Source: JAUXFK01 sp034189035 | GTDB taxonomy: Bacteria > Desulfobacterota > UBA8473 | Length of the DNA: 10,769 nucleotides | Assembly (NCBI GenBank): GCA_034189035.1 | Contig: JAXHVA010000125.1 | Location: forward strand, 1-10,769 | Reading direction: 5' to 3' | Shown here: positions 1-7,017 of the stretch, one piece after another | Layout: each line of letters begins with the position of its first letter | Position numbering within the stretch: position 1 is the first letter of the stretch | Notes under the pieces: model-generated | Database searches by the model: none | What the model was told of the DNA's origin: nothing | The model's input: only the letters and a program-made list of their open reading frames with translations | Position numbers and translations under genes: made by a program

Positions 1-60
1 CTCCGGCTCCCGGGGGGCCCCCCTGCCCCCCTGGGGGCCCCCCCCGCCCCCACCGCTCTA
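1..60. other. G/C homopolymer low-complexity tract
   Basis: The first 50 or so bases are almost pure G and C runs, including palindromic GGGGGGCCCCCC and a further C6-T-G5-C8 block that can fold on itself. Composition changes abruptly to ordinary AT-rich sequence after about position 65. I see no gene in 1-207. The tract could be a degenerate repeat or an assembly-break sequence, since strongly folding G/C runs are a common reason for a contig to end. Confidence 0.6.
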
Positions 61-181
61 TCCGTGGGGCATTGGGTGAATATATGGGAGAGAATATAGG
101 ATAATAAATGAATAAGGGGGGCAATGGTACAAAAGGACTTTACCTTCTTGCTACACCATCGTCCCCTCCATTTTATTTTCT

Positions 182-222
182 CCTGAGGCAATATTGTTGT
201 GCTAAAGTTAGGTTGCCTCAGG
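182..222. repeat. 10-bp perfect inverted repeat at the 3' end of the radical SAM gene
   Basis: CCTGAGGCAA (182-191) and TTGCCTCAGG (213-222) are perfect inverted repeats with a 21-nt loop. The right arm lies inside the last codons of the minus-strand radical SAM gene and the left arm lies beyond its stop. In the transcribed direction it would form a 3'-end hairpin. The sequence after it is A-rich rather than U-rich, so it does not look like a canonical intrinsic terminator. It may protect the mRNA 3' end or mark an insertion boundary. Confidence 0.6.
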
Positions 223-1998
223 TGGACTCGATTCACATACGATCGACAATAACTTGCCGTCTACTTCGATGAGATACCCCAGATCCAAGAGTAGGTCAAT
301 ACGACCTTTAGATCTAGTCCGATTAGGTGATATTCCTGTGCGACACTGTTTAAGTAAGCTATGGTCTTCATCGGTCAGCATTTGTGTAGCTACTTTTGCG
401 CAGTCTCTTGTATCCTCGACTTTCCATTGACTCGAATGCTTTTGCTGCATGGAAAGCTTTGGTATGGGCTTTTGCATCCATCGCTCGTTCCACCTGTCCA
501 ATTGTTGTTTAAGCGGCACAAGGATATCAGGTCGTTCTCGACTTTCCGAAGGATACTGGGCAGCAAAATAATAGGCAAGGCGTGCAATGTTTACTGAGTC
601 AGGGAATGCATATTCATATGCTTTCGCCGGTTTGATTTCTTTTATTCTATGGTTTTTCGCATCCCTGAAGTATGGACTGAAGCGCTGAATACGTATAGGG
701 ATCATCCGAGGCGGCGAAAGATGTTGGATTAGAGGCATTAACTCTAACTGCTCCTCATAATGAGAGGCTCGATCTCCAGGAATCCCTACAAGCAATAGCC
801 ATGCTACCTGAATGTCGAGTTCCCGACAGTTTCTTAACAAACGAATATTTATTAAAGGATTTGTACCCTTATTTAATAAGATCAATAAGCGTCTGGATAG
901 TGATTCTATTCCAGGCATTATACGAAAAATACCAGCTCTTCGCATTTGGATTATCTGTTCGTAAGTGAGGTTAGCCTTGGTTTCATAAATCAGTTTTCTC
1001 CGAAAATCTGTAGATTTTAGCAGAGGGAGGAAGTCCTTTAAATAATTATAGGGAAGAATAGAATCTGTTGCAAGAAAAGTGCGCACTTTGAGATATCGAT
1101 CCTGTAGTTGACTTAATTCTTTAAACATTCGTTCAGGGCTTTTAGAGCGATACCCAGTCGACAGGGCGCTTTCTCCACAAAATTTGCATTGGTTTTTAAC
1201 ACCCCACCAACATCCTCGTGAACTTTCAAAGGAAAGTACAACAGATTCTTCATCAATATCGCACTGTTCAAAAAAATCGTCGTAATTAGGGACAAGGACA
1301 GCATCAAGGTTCCGTATCGGTGAGCAGTGAATTAATTTATTTTTAGGCAGGGTCTTATTCTCAATGTAATCATAGCAAAAATCAGCAAAAGCAAAGTCTG
1401 CTTCGCCTTGAAAGACGTAATCAAATACCCCTAGAGAAGCAGCGATTTCCTCTCCCATCGTTCCTTCGCAGTTATTTCCACCGATAACACATAACACTTT
1501 CGGCAGGGCCTGTTTGAGGGCTTTTGCCAAGGCAGTCGAGGGATTTGTTTGTTGATAACTATTAGAAAAACCAATAATCCTTGGTTGGAAAGGTACTATT
1601 CGCTCGACCATTTTCTCAATAAAGAGTTCACATCGAGCCTCCATATCAGAATACTTCAGTTGAGAAATATTTTTGTTTATGTCTCCTATCACACAATAAA
1701 ACTCACGCAATTGCTCTGAAATTTCATCGCCATTGAAGCCTCTCATATCTGTTTTCTCTATTTCGTCATATGCCAGTGGAGCAAAGAGTCTTTCGTATAG
1801 TAAGTTATTTATATCACCACTAAAAAGCTCTTCATATAATTGCATGCCGACTATTTCATAAAAAAGCATATTCGCATATACGACCTTGCTATTAATCCCT
1901 CGCTCTTTAAGACTCATTTTCAGAAGACTAACCGCAAGGGATGGCATTCCATAATTGTCGCTTAAAGGACCAACTAATACTATAGGGATATTATTCAT
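208..1998 (-). CDS. RiPP maturation radical SAM protein 1 (B12-binding-type radical SAM)
   Basis: 596 aa from the preferred ATG at 1998, which has AAGGA eight bases upstream; an in-frame ATG 21 bases earlier has no ribosome binding site. Residues 1-210 look like the Rossmann-like cobalamin-binding domain of B12-dependent radical SAM enzymes (start VLVGPLSDNYGMPSLAVSLL, later VIGGNNCEGTMG near 171-182). The radical SAM core follows, with its cluster cysteines in RGCWWGVKNQCKFCGE (C263-x7-C271-x2-C274), then FRSKSPE-like YRSKSPERM. RGCWWG plus this Cys spacing is typical of the family named ribosomal peptide maturation radical SAM protein 1 (TIGR03975), whose members modify bacteriocin-like precursor peptides, some as C-methyltransferases. 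Length suits the family and no frameshift is visible. No conventional precursor gene is seen; the nearest same-strand gene is the UGA-containing Cys-rich frame upstream. The modification and substrate are unknown. Confidence 0.9.
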   Translation of the reverse strand: MNNIPIVLVGPLSDNYGMPSLAVSLLKMSLKERGINSKVVYANMLFYEIVGMQLYEELFSGDINNLLYERLFAPLAYDEIEKTDMRGFNGDEISEQLREFYCVIGDINKNISQLKYSDMEARCELFIEKMVERIVPFQPRIIGFSNSYQQTNPSTALAKALKQALPKVLCVIGGNNCEGTMGEEIAASLGVFDYVFQGEADFAFADFCYDYIENKTLPKNKLIHCSPIRNLDAVLVPNYDDFFEQCDIDEESVVLSFESSRGCWWGVKNQCKFCGESALSTGYRSKSPERMFKELSQLQDRYLKVRTFLATDSILPYNYLKDFLPLLKSTDFRRKLIYETKANLTYEQIIQMRRAGIFRIMPGIESLSRRLLILLNKGTNPLINIRLLRNCRELDIQVAWLLLVGIPGDRASHYEEQLELMPLIQHLSPPRMIPIRIQRFSPYFRDAKNHRIKEIKPAKAYEYAFPDSVNIARLAYYFAAQYPSESRERPDILVPLKQQLDRWNERWMQKPIPKLSMQQKHSSQWKVEDTRDCAKVATQMLTDEDHSLLKQCRTGISPNRTRSKGRIDLLLDLGYLIEVDGKLLSIVCESSPPEAT

Positions 1999-2019
1999 TC
2001 TATAATTCCTTGAGAACAT

Positions 2020-2444
2020 TTGGCACAGATTGCGACTCTATTCCCTTCCAAACCTGAAAGATCCGATTGTGGATTGTGTGCTTAGTTGATTAACTTGCTC
2101 TTACATTAAAGGACCCTATTCTTTGAATCATAGGTAACTCAGCTGTTCATGGTTTGCAAAGCTAGATCGCCGGTTTTTCTAGTGGCCTTTTTATTTAACT
2201 GTATGTGTCTGTAGATCTTATTTGATTTCATCAAAAAATAGATAGAGATAAAATATTTTATATATTAACATCGGCATAAAGTGAAAGTAACATTGATACT
2301 ACAGCGACACATTTTTTGTAAACAGTCATGATTTTTTTATGCTTGCTCCTCGCAGAGCATGAAGGGATAAGAAAGGAACAAGGAGATGCCCTTCAGATTC
2401 GATTCCTGAGAAATAACTGCTTTTTTTTTGAAACGATAGAATTA
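2020..2444. other. Intergenic gap, no convincing gene
   Basis: This is AT-rich sequence between the Cys-rich frame and the radical SAM gene. The only thing resembling a gene is a 23-codon minus-strand frame at 2258-2329 (MTVYKKCVAVVSMLLSLYAD...), signal-peptide-like in composition. Its nearest purine-rich site, AGGAG, is about 16 bases upstream, too far for a normal ribosome binding site. It has one Cys and no Gly-rich or leader-like core, so I do not call it a RiPP precursor. Confidence 0.5.
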
Positions 2445-2837
2445 TTAAAGCTGTAGAGGTCGAATTATTCGCTGAATAAGAGATATTTCAATCAGATTGG
2501 ATGAAAGTATGAGTAATTTCTGATGAAAATTCCTGACTGTATCACGTGCCTTAAAACCACGTTTTCGATAATTGAGGGCACGTACCGGACATTGATCGGG
2601 GTCAGCACAAAATCGACAAATATCTCCATTGAATATTGGATGAAGCTTTGAAATATCATCTATACTTATATCAAAAATTCAGCAACTTTCGCCGCGATAG
2701 TATCCATATTTATAATCGAGATGTGTTACCTTGACCTTTCTTTCTTGAATGTATTTAGACACTCTATCCCTCGGATCATAATGTGATGCAAAACAGCAAG
2801 CACATCCAGCCGATATGATTTTGGCATACTTTTTCAT
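2445..2837 (-). CDS. Candidate selenoprotein or UGA-interrupted gene, Cys-rich, 130 codons
   Basis: Starting at the ATG at 2837 (preceded directly by an in-frame TAG, so it cannot start earlier), the frame runs 52 codons to TGA at 2679-2681. It then stays open for 77 more to TAA at 2445. Both halves look coding and share a style. The first has GCACCF (residues 11-16) and ends GESC; the second has DICRFCADPDQCPVRA (residues about 72-87), a CxxC-x5-C pattern suggesting a metal or redox site. The UGA follows a Cys codon, giving Cys-Sec if decoded, and a SECIS-like fold lies just downstream. The rival reading is a TGG-to-TGA mutation (GESCWIF), plausible because other genes here are decayed. No clear Shine-Dalgarno is seen. 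I do not recognise the family. Being on the same strand upstream of a RiPP maturase raises the possibility of a functional link; known selenobiotic RiPPs (SbtA/SbtM) are a precedent but I see no sequence match. Confidence 0.5.
2646..2676 (-). promoter_or_regulatory. SECIS-like stem-loop after the in-frame UGA
   Basis: Counting from the U of UGA, bases 6-11 (UUUUGA) pair with 31-36 (UCAAAG, one G-U pair). Bases 12-14 (UAU) pair with 26-28 (AUA), leaving two bulged U. The 11-nt apical loop AAGUAUAGAUG carries GU at bases 17-18. Bacterial SECIS elements sit just after the Sec codon and need a GU in the apical loop plus a bulged U, so layout and distance fit. The stem is short and AU-rich, and the bulge is on the 3' side rather than the 5' side seen in E. 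coli fdhF, so the support is only suggestive. Confidence 0.3.
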
Positions 2838-2851
2838 CTATCACTTTTACT

Positions 2852-2883
2852 GAGCCCCTGTCAACTTAGAATTTGAAGGGCTC
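2852..2883. repeat. 6-bp inverted repeat between divergent genes
   Basis: GAGCCC (2852-2857) and GGGCTC (2878-2883) form a short inverted repeat with a 20-nt loop in the gap between the minus-strand Cys-rich frame and the plus-strand ATPase remnant. It could be a weak operator or terminator, or chance. Confidence 0.3.
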
Positions 2884-3010
2884 CTTTAAATTTTTCCCAT
2901 TCAACAGAAACTCCTCTCTACCTTTTCTGACCTCCCTGAGCTATCTCCATACTTTGTATCTTTTGAACTCTTTCCCCTTCATTTACTGACCTTATCTTAA
3001 TTCCGTTTTT

Positions 3011-4323
3011 ATGATTCATACTTTGATCATGACACCCTCCCTCTTATTAACAGTATTGGTAGGTCCCAGGCAGTCAGGAAAGACGACATCTGCCAGCAGC
3101 TTACTTGATGAGATCCCAGTCGGAAGAAAGTTCTGTATCAATCTTGATTCTTCATTCGAAAGGGACAGGATCAAAGAAAATGAAGATTATCTCCAGGAAC
3201 AGTTGGAGGAGACCCTAGGTTGCAGCATGGATACAATGACAGAGAGGTTTTATCTTTTTGTTGACGAGGCTTAGAAACTCCCTCCAGTCTTTGAGTCAAT
3301 AAAAATCCTGCATGATACCATTGTAAAAATCATCATAAGTGGTTCTTCCAGCTTTGAACTCCTTGAAAAAAAAAGCGGAAACCCTGGCTGGATGGGTTCA
3401 GGTATTAATGATTTACCCATTTTCTAAGAGCGAGGCTTCCTTATACAAGGAGATTGATGGGTTTGAGTGTGCACATGCCATGTATAAAGGCCTCTTTTCC
3501 GGATCGTTAAACCACAAAGATATCTCAGCTTATCAAGGAGGGTAAGCCAAAAAGAAAGCGGAAGACGGCATTAATTGATGAACTCATAACCAGAGGCCTC
3601 TTTCTGCCTACTTTCCCAAGGATAGATGATGATGAAATCCCAAGGTGGCTCATAGATTATATTGACACCTATATAGAGCGGGATATGCCCAGCGTAAAAG
3701 ATATTGGGAATATAGAGGGGTATCGCAAGGTTGTTTCAGGTTTATCTTCACGAGTAGGCAGCTCCCTGGAATATAGCGGTTTGGGAAACGACGCAGGCAT
3801 CAATCAGATTACAGCTAAAAAGTATGTAACAATCCGGCAGGAGAGCTTCATAGGGTTTCTCCTTGCCCCTTTTTTTCTCAATGTAGCTACAAGGATTAAG
3901 AAGTCGAAAAAGGTCTATTTTTTTGACAATGCCCTTATTTAAGGGCATTGTCAGGTTTTAAGGAGAGGCGGCTCCTTGATGCAAGCGGGGAGAGTGGACA
4001 TTATTTTGAGAACCTCGTTATAGCGGATTTTATCAAATGGGGGGTGAACCTGGAGATGCCCCCCTTCCTTTTACTTTTGGCAAAAGAGCGCTGTATCGGA
4101 GATAGGTCTGGTAATACAAATACACACTAGGGGAATGGTAATCCCAGTGAAGATCAAAAACTCATCTTTATGGGACAAAAAATACCTGCGTGCAATCGAC
4201 ATGTTTAAGAAGAAGCATAGAAAACAAGGGCTGGAGGTCCCTTTTTCACTGATTATTTATAGCGGGGATTTCATGGCCCCTAGAGAAGATATCTTTTGTA
4301 TTCTCGTGTGGGCTTTGTGTTAA
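3011..4323 (+). pseudogene. DUF4143-type AAA ATPase, multiply disrupted
   Basis: Pieces in several frames reconstruct an ATPase of the common AAA_14/DUF4143 family. In order: Walker A VGPRQSGKTT (near 3060), Walker B RFYLFVDEA (to 3272), a TAG stop where the family has DEAQ, IISGSSSFELLEKK (sensor-like, near 3340), then a shift in the A-run at 3362-3372 leading to ETLAGWVQVLMIYPFS. A second shift near 3520-3540 leads to ISQLIKEGKPKRKRK and the DUF4143 part (YIDTYIERDMPSVKDIGN, later KKVYFFDNALI). A stop at 3940 is followed by SGFKERRLLDASGE and HYFENLVIADFIKW, and finally IGLVIQIHTRGMVIPVKIKN, the nuclease-like C-terminal region. At least four or five disruptions mean no full protein is made. 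Residual fragments are not likely functional. The family's cellular role is poorly defined. Confidence 0.85.
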
Positions 4324-4326
4324 TAA

Positions 4327-4518
4327 ATGAGGTTCCACGATGTGCAGAAGATAATAAAAGAAAGCATCCCGCCGGAGGGAATAGCTGAAAGAAGACAATG
4401 AATGAAGGACCTATCCGATCTCCTGGCCTTTCATTCTGATGACACTCCATTAAAAATGATTAAAGTTGTTGAGCCAATGGCAGATAAAAGGTTGTCCGTG
4501 ACATTAGACCCAAGATAA
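4327..4518 (+). pseudogene. Short hypothetical frame interrupted by TGA
   Basis: ATG at 4327 opens a 24-codon frame (MRFHDVQKIIKESIPPEGIA...) that meets TGA at 4399-4401. It continues in the same frame from an ATG directly after (MKDLSDLLAFHSDDTPLKMI...) to TAA at 4516. The second part could be a separate 38-aa gene, but its ribosome binding site is weak. It follows the ATPase remnant on the same strand and shares its decay, so a broken small gene is the simplest reading. I do not recognise it. Selenocysteine is unlikely here: the context is Gln-UGA-Met and I see no matching hairpin. Confidence 0.35.
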
Positions 4519-4532
4519 TAAAGGAGCAATTA

Positions 4533-4676
4533 ATGAAACCTAAAAAAGTAATAAATAGAGACGGTGGTCGTCCTAAATGTCCAAAATGTGGTAACGTCGA
4601 AAACATAACATTGAATAGCGCCAAAACACATTTTAAATGCGTTGCTTGTGGGGAACCGTTCACTATTAAGAAGTAA
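4533..4676 (+). CDS. 47-aa C4 zinc-ribbon protein
   Basis: It starts at the ATG at 4533 with a strong AAGGAG six bases upstream. The protein is MKPKKVINRD..., with two CxxC knuckles: CPKC at residues 16-19 and CVAC at 36-39, followed by GEPFTIKK. The pattern CPKCG...FKCVACGEPF is a classic small zinc ribbon, so it probably binds one zinc ion and perhaps nucleic acid through its basic N-terminus. The frame is intact, unlike its upstream neighbours. The specific role is unknown; it could be a free-standing ribbon or the remnant of the N-terminal ribbon of a transposase. Its last bases overlap a converging minus-strand remnant. Confidence 0.65.
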   Translation: MKPKKVINRDGGRPKCPKCGNVENITLNSAKTHFKCVACGEPFTIKK

Positions 4677-4843
4677 AAATAATAGCACATTTAGAAAAAG
4701 TATTATATTCATCTCCAAATTTAATTTCATAAGAGATATGCTGAAAATTACCATCAGGAAGTCTTGGCAGAATCTTTTTGCCAATAATCAATGTCTACAT
4801 CAGGATTTATATTGCTAAATCGCAATATTTTTCCGTTTCGCAT
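4666..4843 (-). pseudogene. Frameshifted small minus-strand gene, about 58 codons
   Basis: An ATG at 4843 opens MRNGKILRFSNINPDVDIDY..., which hits TGA at 4754-4756. Shifting by one base near 4762 continues as LPDGNFQHISYEIKFGDEYN and on to TAA at 4666-4668. Both parts have ordinary protein-like composition, and joined they give about 58 aa. No ribosome binding site is evident and the product is unrecognised. The call rests only on the look of the two frames, so it is tentative. Confidence 0.3.
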
Positions 4844-4878
4844 GCTATAATGCTATATTATAATATTGCTTTTCGGCA

Positions 4879-4897
4879 GCCCAATTCAAAGTTGGGC
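4879..4897 (+). repeat. Partial attC (3' end) and start of integron cassette 1
   Basis: GCCCAATTCAAAGTTGGGC closely resembles the 3' end of the complete attC at 5473-5530 (GCTCAACTCAGCGTTAGAC) and ends in a consensus GTTRRRY box (GTTGGGC, 4891-4897). The recombination point would be G|TT between 4891 and 4892. The left box, GCTCAAC, of the downstream attC pairs with this GTTGGGC with one G-T wobble, as expected for the two ends of one cassette. The 5' half of this attC is missing; the upstream sequence is AT-rich and unrelated. Confidence 0.5.
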
Positions 4898-5015
4898 AAG
4901 TACGACGAACTTTATAAGGAATTCTATTGGTCAGCTCTACCAGGTCGGTCAGAAGCCAAGCGTCCCATGAATTTCTATCTACGCGTGTGAAGAATGACAG
5001 GTGAGAACAACAAAT

Positions 5016-5435
5016 ATGTCCGAGTATCGCTTACGATGTTTTGTCGTCGGTTCGTTCTTTGCCTTCGTCGGATTCTGTCTATTACTGGCAAAAGGTATAG
5101 AATTTCTAGAATACATTTTTAGTCAATATGGAACCTATATCTTTATTGCCTTTTTCTTGATTCCGTGTCTAGTTCACAGTATTTGGCGCATCTCGTCCCC
5201 TTTCAGTCACTACTTTGTAAAAGAAGCACCATTTTTTCTACCCCTCGGCTTCCTGGCGCTTCTCTTGCTGCCGCTTCTTGACAAGAACGGTTACCCGGCG
5301 TTAAGCAGTATGGGTGGGCTGGTATACTTCACGTTTCTTTCAATACCCGCAATGTTGCTCACCAGCGATTTAGTTGCTTGGGCCATTACGAAAGTTAGCG
5401 GCAGGCCGAAGAGTCCCAAGCAAAAGGGAGCGTAG
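5016..5435 (+). CDS. Four-helix membrane protein, cassette-borne, unknown function
   Basis: 139 aa from the ATG at 5016, chosen because AGGTGAG lies ten bases upstream; a GTG at 5001 in the same frame is the alternative. Four hydrophobic segments are visible: about residues 7-26 (FVVGSFFAFVGFCLLL), 38-58 (YGTYIFIAFFLIPCLV), 71-88 (APFFLPLGFLALLLLPLL) and 98-122 (SSMGGLVYFTFLSIPAMLL). The tail is short and basic (KSPKQKGA). It is an inner-membrane protein with no motif I recognise. It sits alone between a cassette start at 4892 and an attC at 5473-5530, the usual layout of a single-gene integron cassette. Such cassettes are often promoterless, expressed from an upstream array promoter or weak internal ones. 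Confidence 0.75.
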   Translation: MSEYRLRCFVVGSFFAFVGFCLLLAKGIEFLEYIFSQYGTYIFIAFFLIPCLVHSIWRISSPFSHYFVKEAPFFLPLGFLALLLLPLLDKNGYPALSSMGGLVYFTFLSIPAMLLTSDLVAWAITKVSGRPKSPKQKGA

Positions 5436-5472
5436 GTGAGATATAATTGTGAATCTGTGCAGGGGGCATATT

Positions 5473-5530
5473 GCTCAACAGGCCGTTGGAGCGAATCGCG
5501 CAAGCGCTCCCGCTCAACTCAGCGTTAGAC
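5473..5530 (+). repeat. Integron attC site of cassette 1 (58 bp)
   Basis: The left box GCTCAAC (5473-5479) fits RYYYAAC and the right box GTTAGAC (5524-5530) fits GTTRRRY. Between them, GGAGCG (5488-5493) pairs with CGCTCC (5505-5510), giving the imperfect hairpin needed for recognition as a folded single strand. The 3' part CTCAACTCAGCGTTAGAC is very like attC sites of known cassettes. It follows the 139-aa gene by 37 bp and precedes the next gene, so orientation and position are as expected. Cassette 1 would span 4892-5524. Confidence 0.75.
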
Positions 5531-5557
5531 TCTCAAGGAAGGTTGGAGGACCGAGAC

Positions 5558-5794
5558 ATGGATGAAATGTACAAGCGAGCACGGTGGGCCGTCCCTGGCA
5601 GAGCAGGTCATGACTTAGCGGGGTGGGTTGCAATTGCAGTGGGGCTTCTGGCGGCGGTTTGGACGTTCCGTGAGGTAGATAGCTGGTGGTTGGCAATACC
5701 AGCAGCTATTTTAGCTTGGTTGGCAGCAACAGCCGTTGTCGGCGCCATTTGGGCGCTTGTAAGGAGACTCCTCGAAGCATCTGAAGGAATCTGA
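5558..5794 (+). CDS. 78-aa two-helix membrane protein, cassette-borne
   Basis: It starts at the ATG at 5558 with GGAGG eight bases upstream, 28 bp inside the cassette boundary at 5524/5525. A basic N-terminus (YKRARWAVPGRAG) precedes two hydrophobic helices at about residues 19-37 (LAGWVAIAVGLLAAVWTF) and 43-67 (WWLAIPAAILAWLAATAV), then a short RRLLEASEGI tail. It is clearly more GC-rich than the flanking genes, consistent with foreign origin. Function is not recognisable. Its own attC should carry a left box near GTCTAAC after 5794, but none is seen before the IS30 element, so the cassette's 3' end has been lost or overwritten. Confidence 0.7.
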   Translation: MDEMYKRARWAVPGRAGHDLAGWVAIAVGLLAAVWTFREVDSWWLAIPAAILAWLAATAVVGAIWALVRRLLEASEGI

Positions 5795-5861
5795 GTATAT
5801 TGAAATTCGTCGTTTCCAATGTGAGCACGGGATTACTTAAGTAGATAAAAGCGAGATAAAA

Positions 5862-5889
5862 GGGGTGAATTCAACTTCAAAGAGCACCA
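5862..5889 (+). repeat. IS30 left terminal inverted repeat
   Basis: This 28-bp end starts GGGGTGAATTCAACTTC. It matches the reverse complement of 6932-6959 at about 24 of 28 positions. Confidence 0.8.
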
Positions 5890-5969
5890 TTTAAAATAAC
5901 TGGAGGACATGATAGGGTTTCTGGTAGTGTAGGAAGTACGATCAACCTTACATCCAAAAGGAGCCCGCC

Positions 5970-6950
5970 ATGCCCTCTATCCATCTAACGATATCTTATC
6001 AGCCATTTAACGTGTTCCGGGTTAAGCCTGCGCGAAATTGCTCGAAGGATAAACCGACACCATACGACTATTAGCCGGGAACTCAGTCGCAACGGGCCAG
6101 AGATTGTACAATTTATTGGTATGATTGGACGCATCCTGAGGCACTTAAGCGTCGTAACAAGGCCCGACATCATCGCCGTCTCACCAATCAGGACCTCGTT
6201 AACTACGTAGAACGGAGGCTTAAAGCTTATTAGCCCCCGGAAGTAATTGCAGAGAAACTCAAAACTGACTATCCAGACGATGAGACAATGCGTGTTAGCC
6301 ATGAAGCCATTTACCGGTGGATCTATTTATATGCAAAAGAAGGTGGTACGCTTTATCATCACCTGCAACGGAGACATAAAAAACGCCGTAGACAAAAGAG
6401 ATATGGATCAGCAAGGCGATTCTTTCCAGGACGTGTCAGCATTTCTGAGCGTCCAGCCATTGTAGATTCCCCTGAACGTTTCGGTGACTGGGAGGGGGAT
6501 ACGATTGAGGGGAAAAAGAGCAGCGGATATATCCTCACCCATTTTGAGCATAAAAGCCGTTATTTGCTGGCTGCCAAGCTTGCAGACAAGAAGGCAGAAT
6601 CGCTCACAATACAAAGCACCAAAGCGTTTTACCGCATTCCGAAAAAGATGCGACAGACATTGACCGCTGACAATAGTAAAGAGTTTGCTCGTTTCAAAGA
6701 ACTAGAAGATAAAATCGGCTTAATGGTTTATTTTGCTGATCCCTATGCTACCTGGCAGTGTGGGACAAACGAAAACACAAACGTTCTTCTCCGTCAGTAT
6801 TTCCCAAAAGGAACAGATTTAAGAACGGTCACTCAAAAAGATATTGCATTTGTTGTGAAAAAGTTTAATCATAGATCAAAAATATGTATAAACTACCGGT
6901 CACCTCATGAAGTGTTTTGGGAAGCATCAAGTGGTGCACTTGTAACTTGA
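5970..6950 (+). pseudogene. IS30-family transposase, frameshifted and stop-interrupted
   Basis: The start ATG at 5970 has AAAAGGAG just upstream. The N-terminal helix-turn-helix is recognisable in a shifted frame (SLREIARRINRHHTTISREL near 6025-6085). The frame changes again near 6105 to YWYDWTHPEALKRRNKARHH, and a TAG at about 6231 replaces the Trp of AYWPPEVIA. From 6288 the catalytic part is open for 220 codons: D71 in DWEGDTIEG, D128 in TADNSKEF and E162 in NENTNVLLRQYFPKG, giving the D-x56-D-x33-E layout of the family. DNS and NTNV depart from the usual DNG and NTNG. At least two frameshifts and one stop mean it is probably inactive, though a copy elsewhere could act on its ends. Confidence 0.85.
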
Positions 6951-6959
6951 ATTCACCCC
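6932..6959 (-). repeat. IS30 right terminal inverted repeat
   Basis: This 28-bp end reads GGGGTGAATTCAAGTTAC on the minus strand and is the partner of 5862-5889. It contains the last codons of the transposase. Confidence 0.8.
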
Positions 6960-7017
6960 ATTACAAAATGAGGGAAAACAAGTTTTATGCCCCCATTAAT
7001 AAGTCATTCAATTTACT

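Larger units (their letters stand above)
5862..6959 (+). mobile_element. IS30-family insertion sequence with degraded transposase
   Basis: Left (5862-5889) and right (6932-6959) ends form terminal inverted repeats of 28 bp with about four mismatches, beginning GGGGTGAATTCAA and ending at GCACCA. The 1098-bp size and single DDE transposase suit the IS30 family. The transposase stop (6950) lies inside the right repeat. Flanking bases are AAA on the left and ATT on the right, so no target duplication is visible. That suggests an old insertion, or deletion or rearrangement next to it. It sits exactly where the attC of the preceding cassette should be. Confidence 0.85.

Noticed and set aside
1..160. 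Gly/Pro-rich open frame reading out of the window on the minus strand
   Set aside because: It arises from G/C homopolymers, has no start with a ribosome binding site and no natural composition.
2258..2329. 23-codon frame on the minus strand as the RiPP precursor
   Set aside because: It has poor ribosome binding site spacing, no leader/core boundary and only one Cys; it is likely chance.
2859..2864. TTGACA (minus strand) with an ATAGAT 17 bases on, looking like a sigma-70 promoter for the Cys-rich frame
   Set aside because: The -10 would overlap the ATG at 2837, so transcription would begin inside the gene; only a start at an internal GTG would rescue it.
2852..2883. Intrinsic terminator at the GAGCCC/GGGCTC repeat
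   Set aside because: The stem has only six pairs with a 20-nt loop, and no proper U-tract follows on either strand.
4399..4401. In-frame TGA at 4399 as a second selenocysteine candidate
   Set aside because: The context is Gln-UGA-Met with a new ATG directly after, no Cys nearby and no SECIS-like fold; a broken or bicistronic small frame is simpler.
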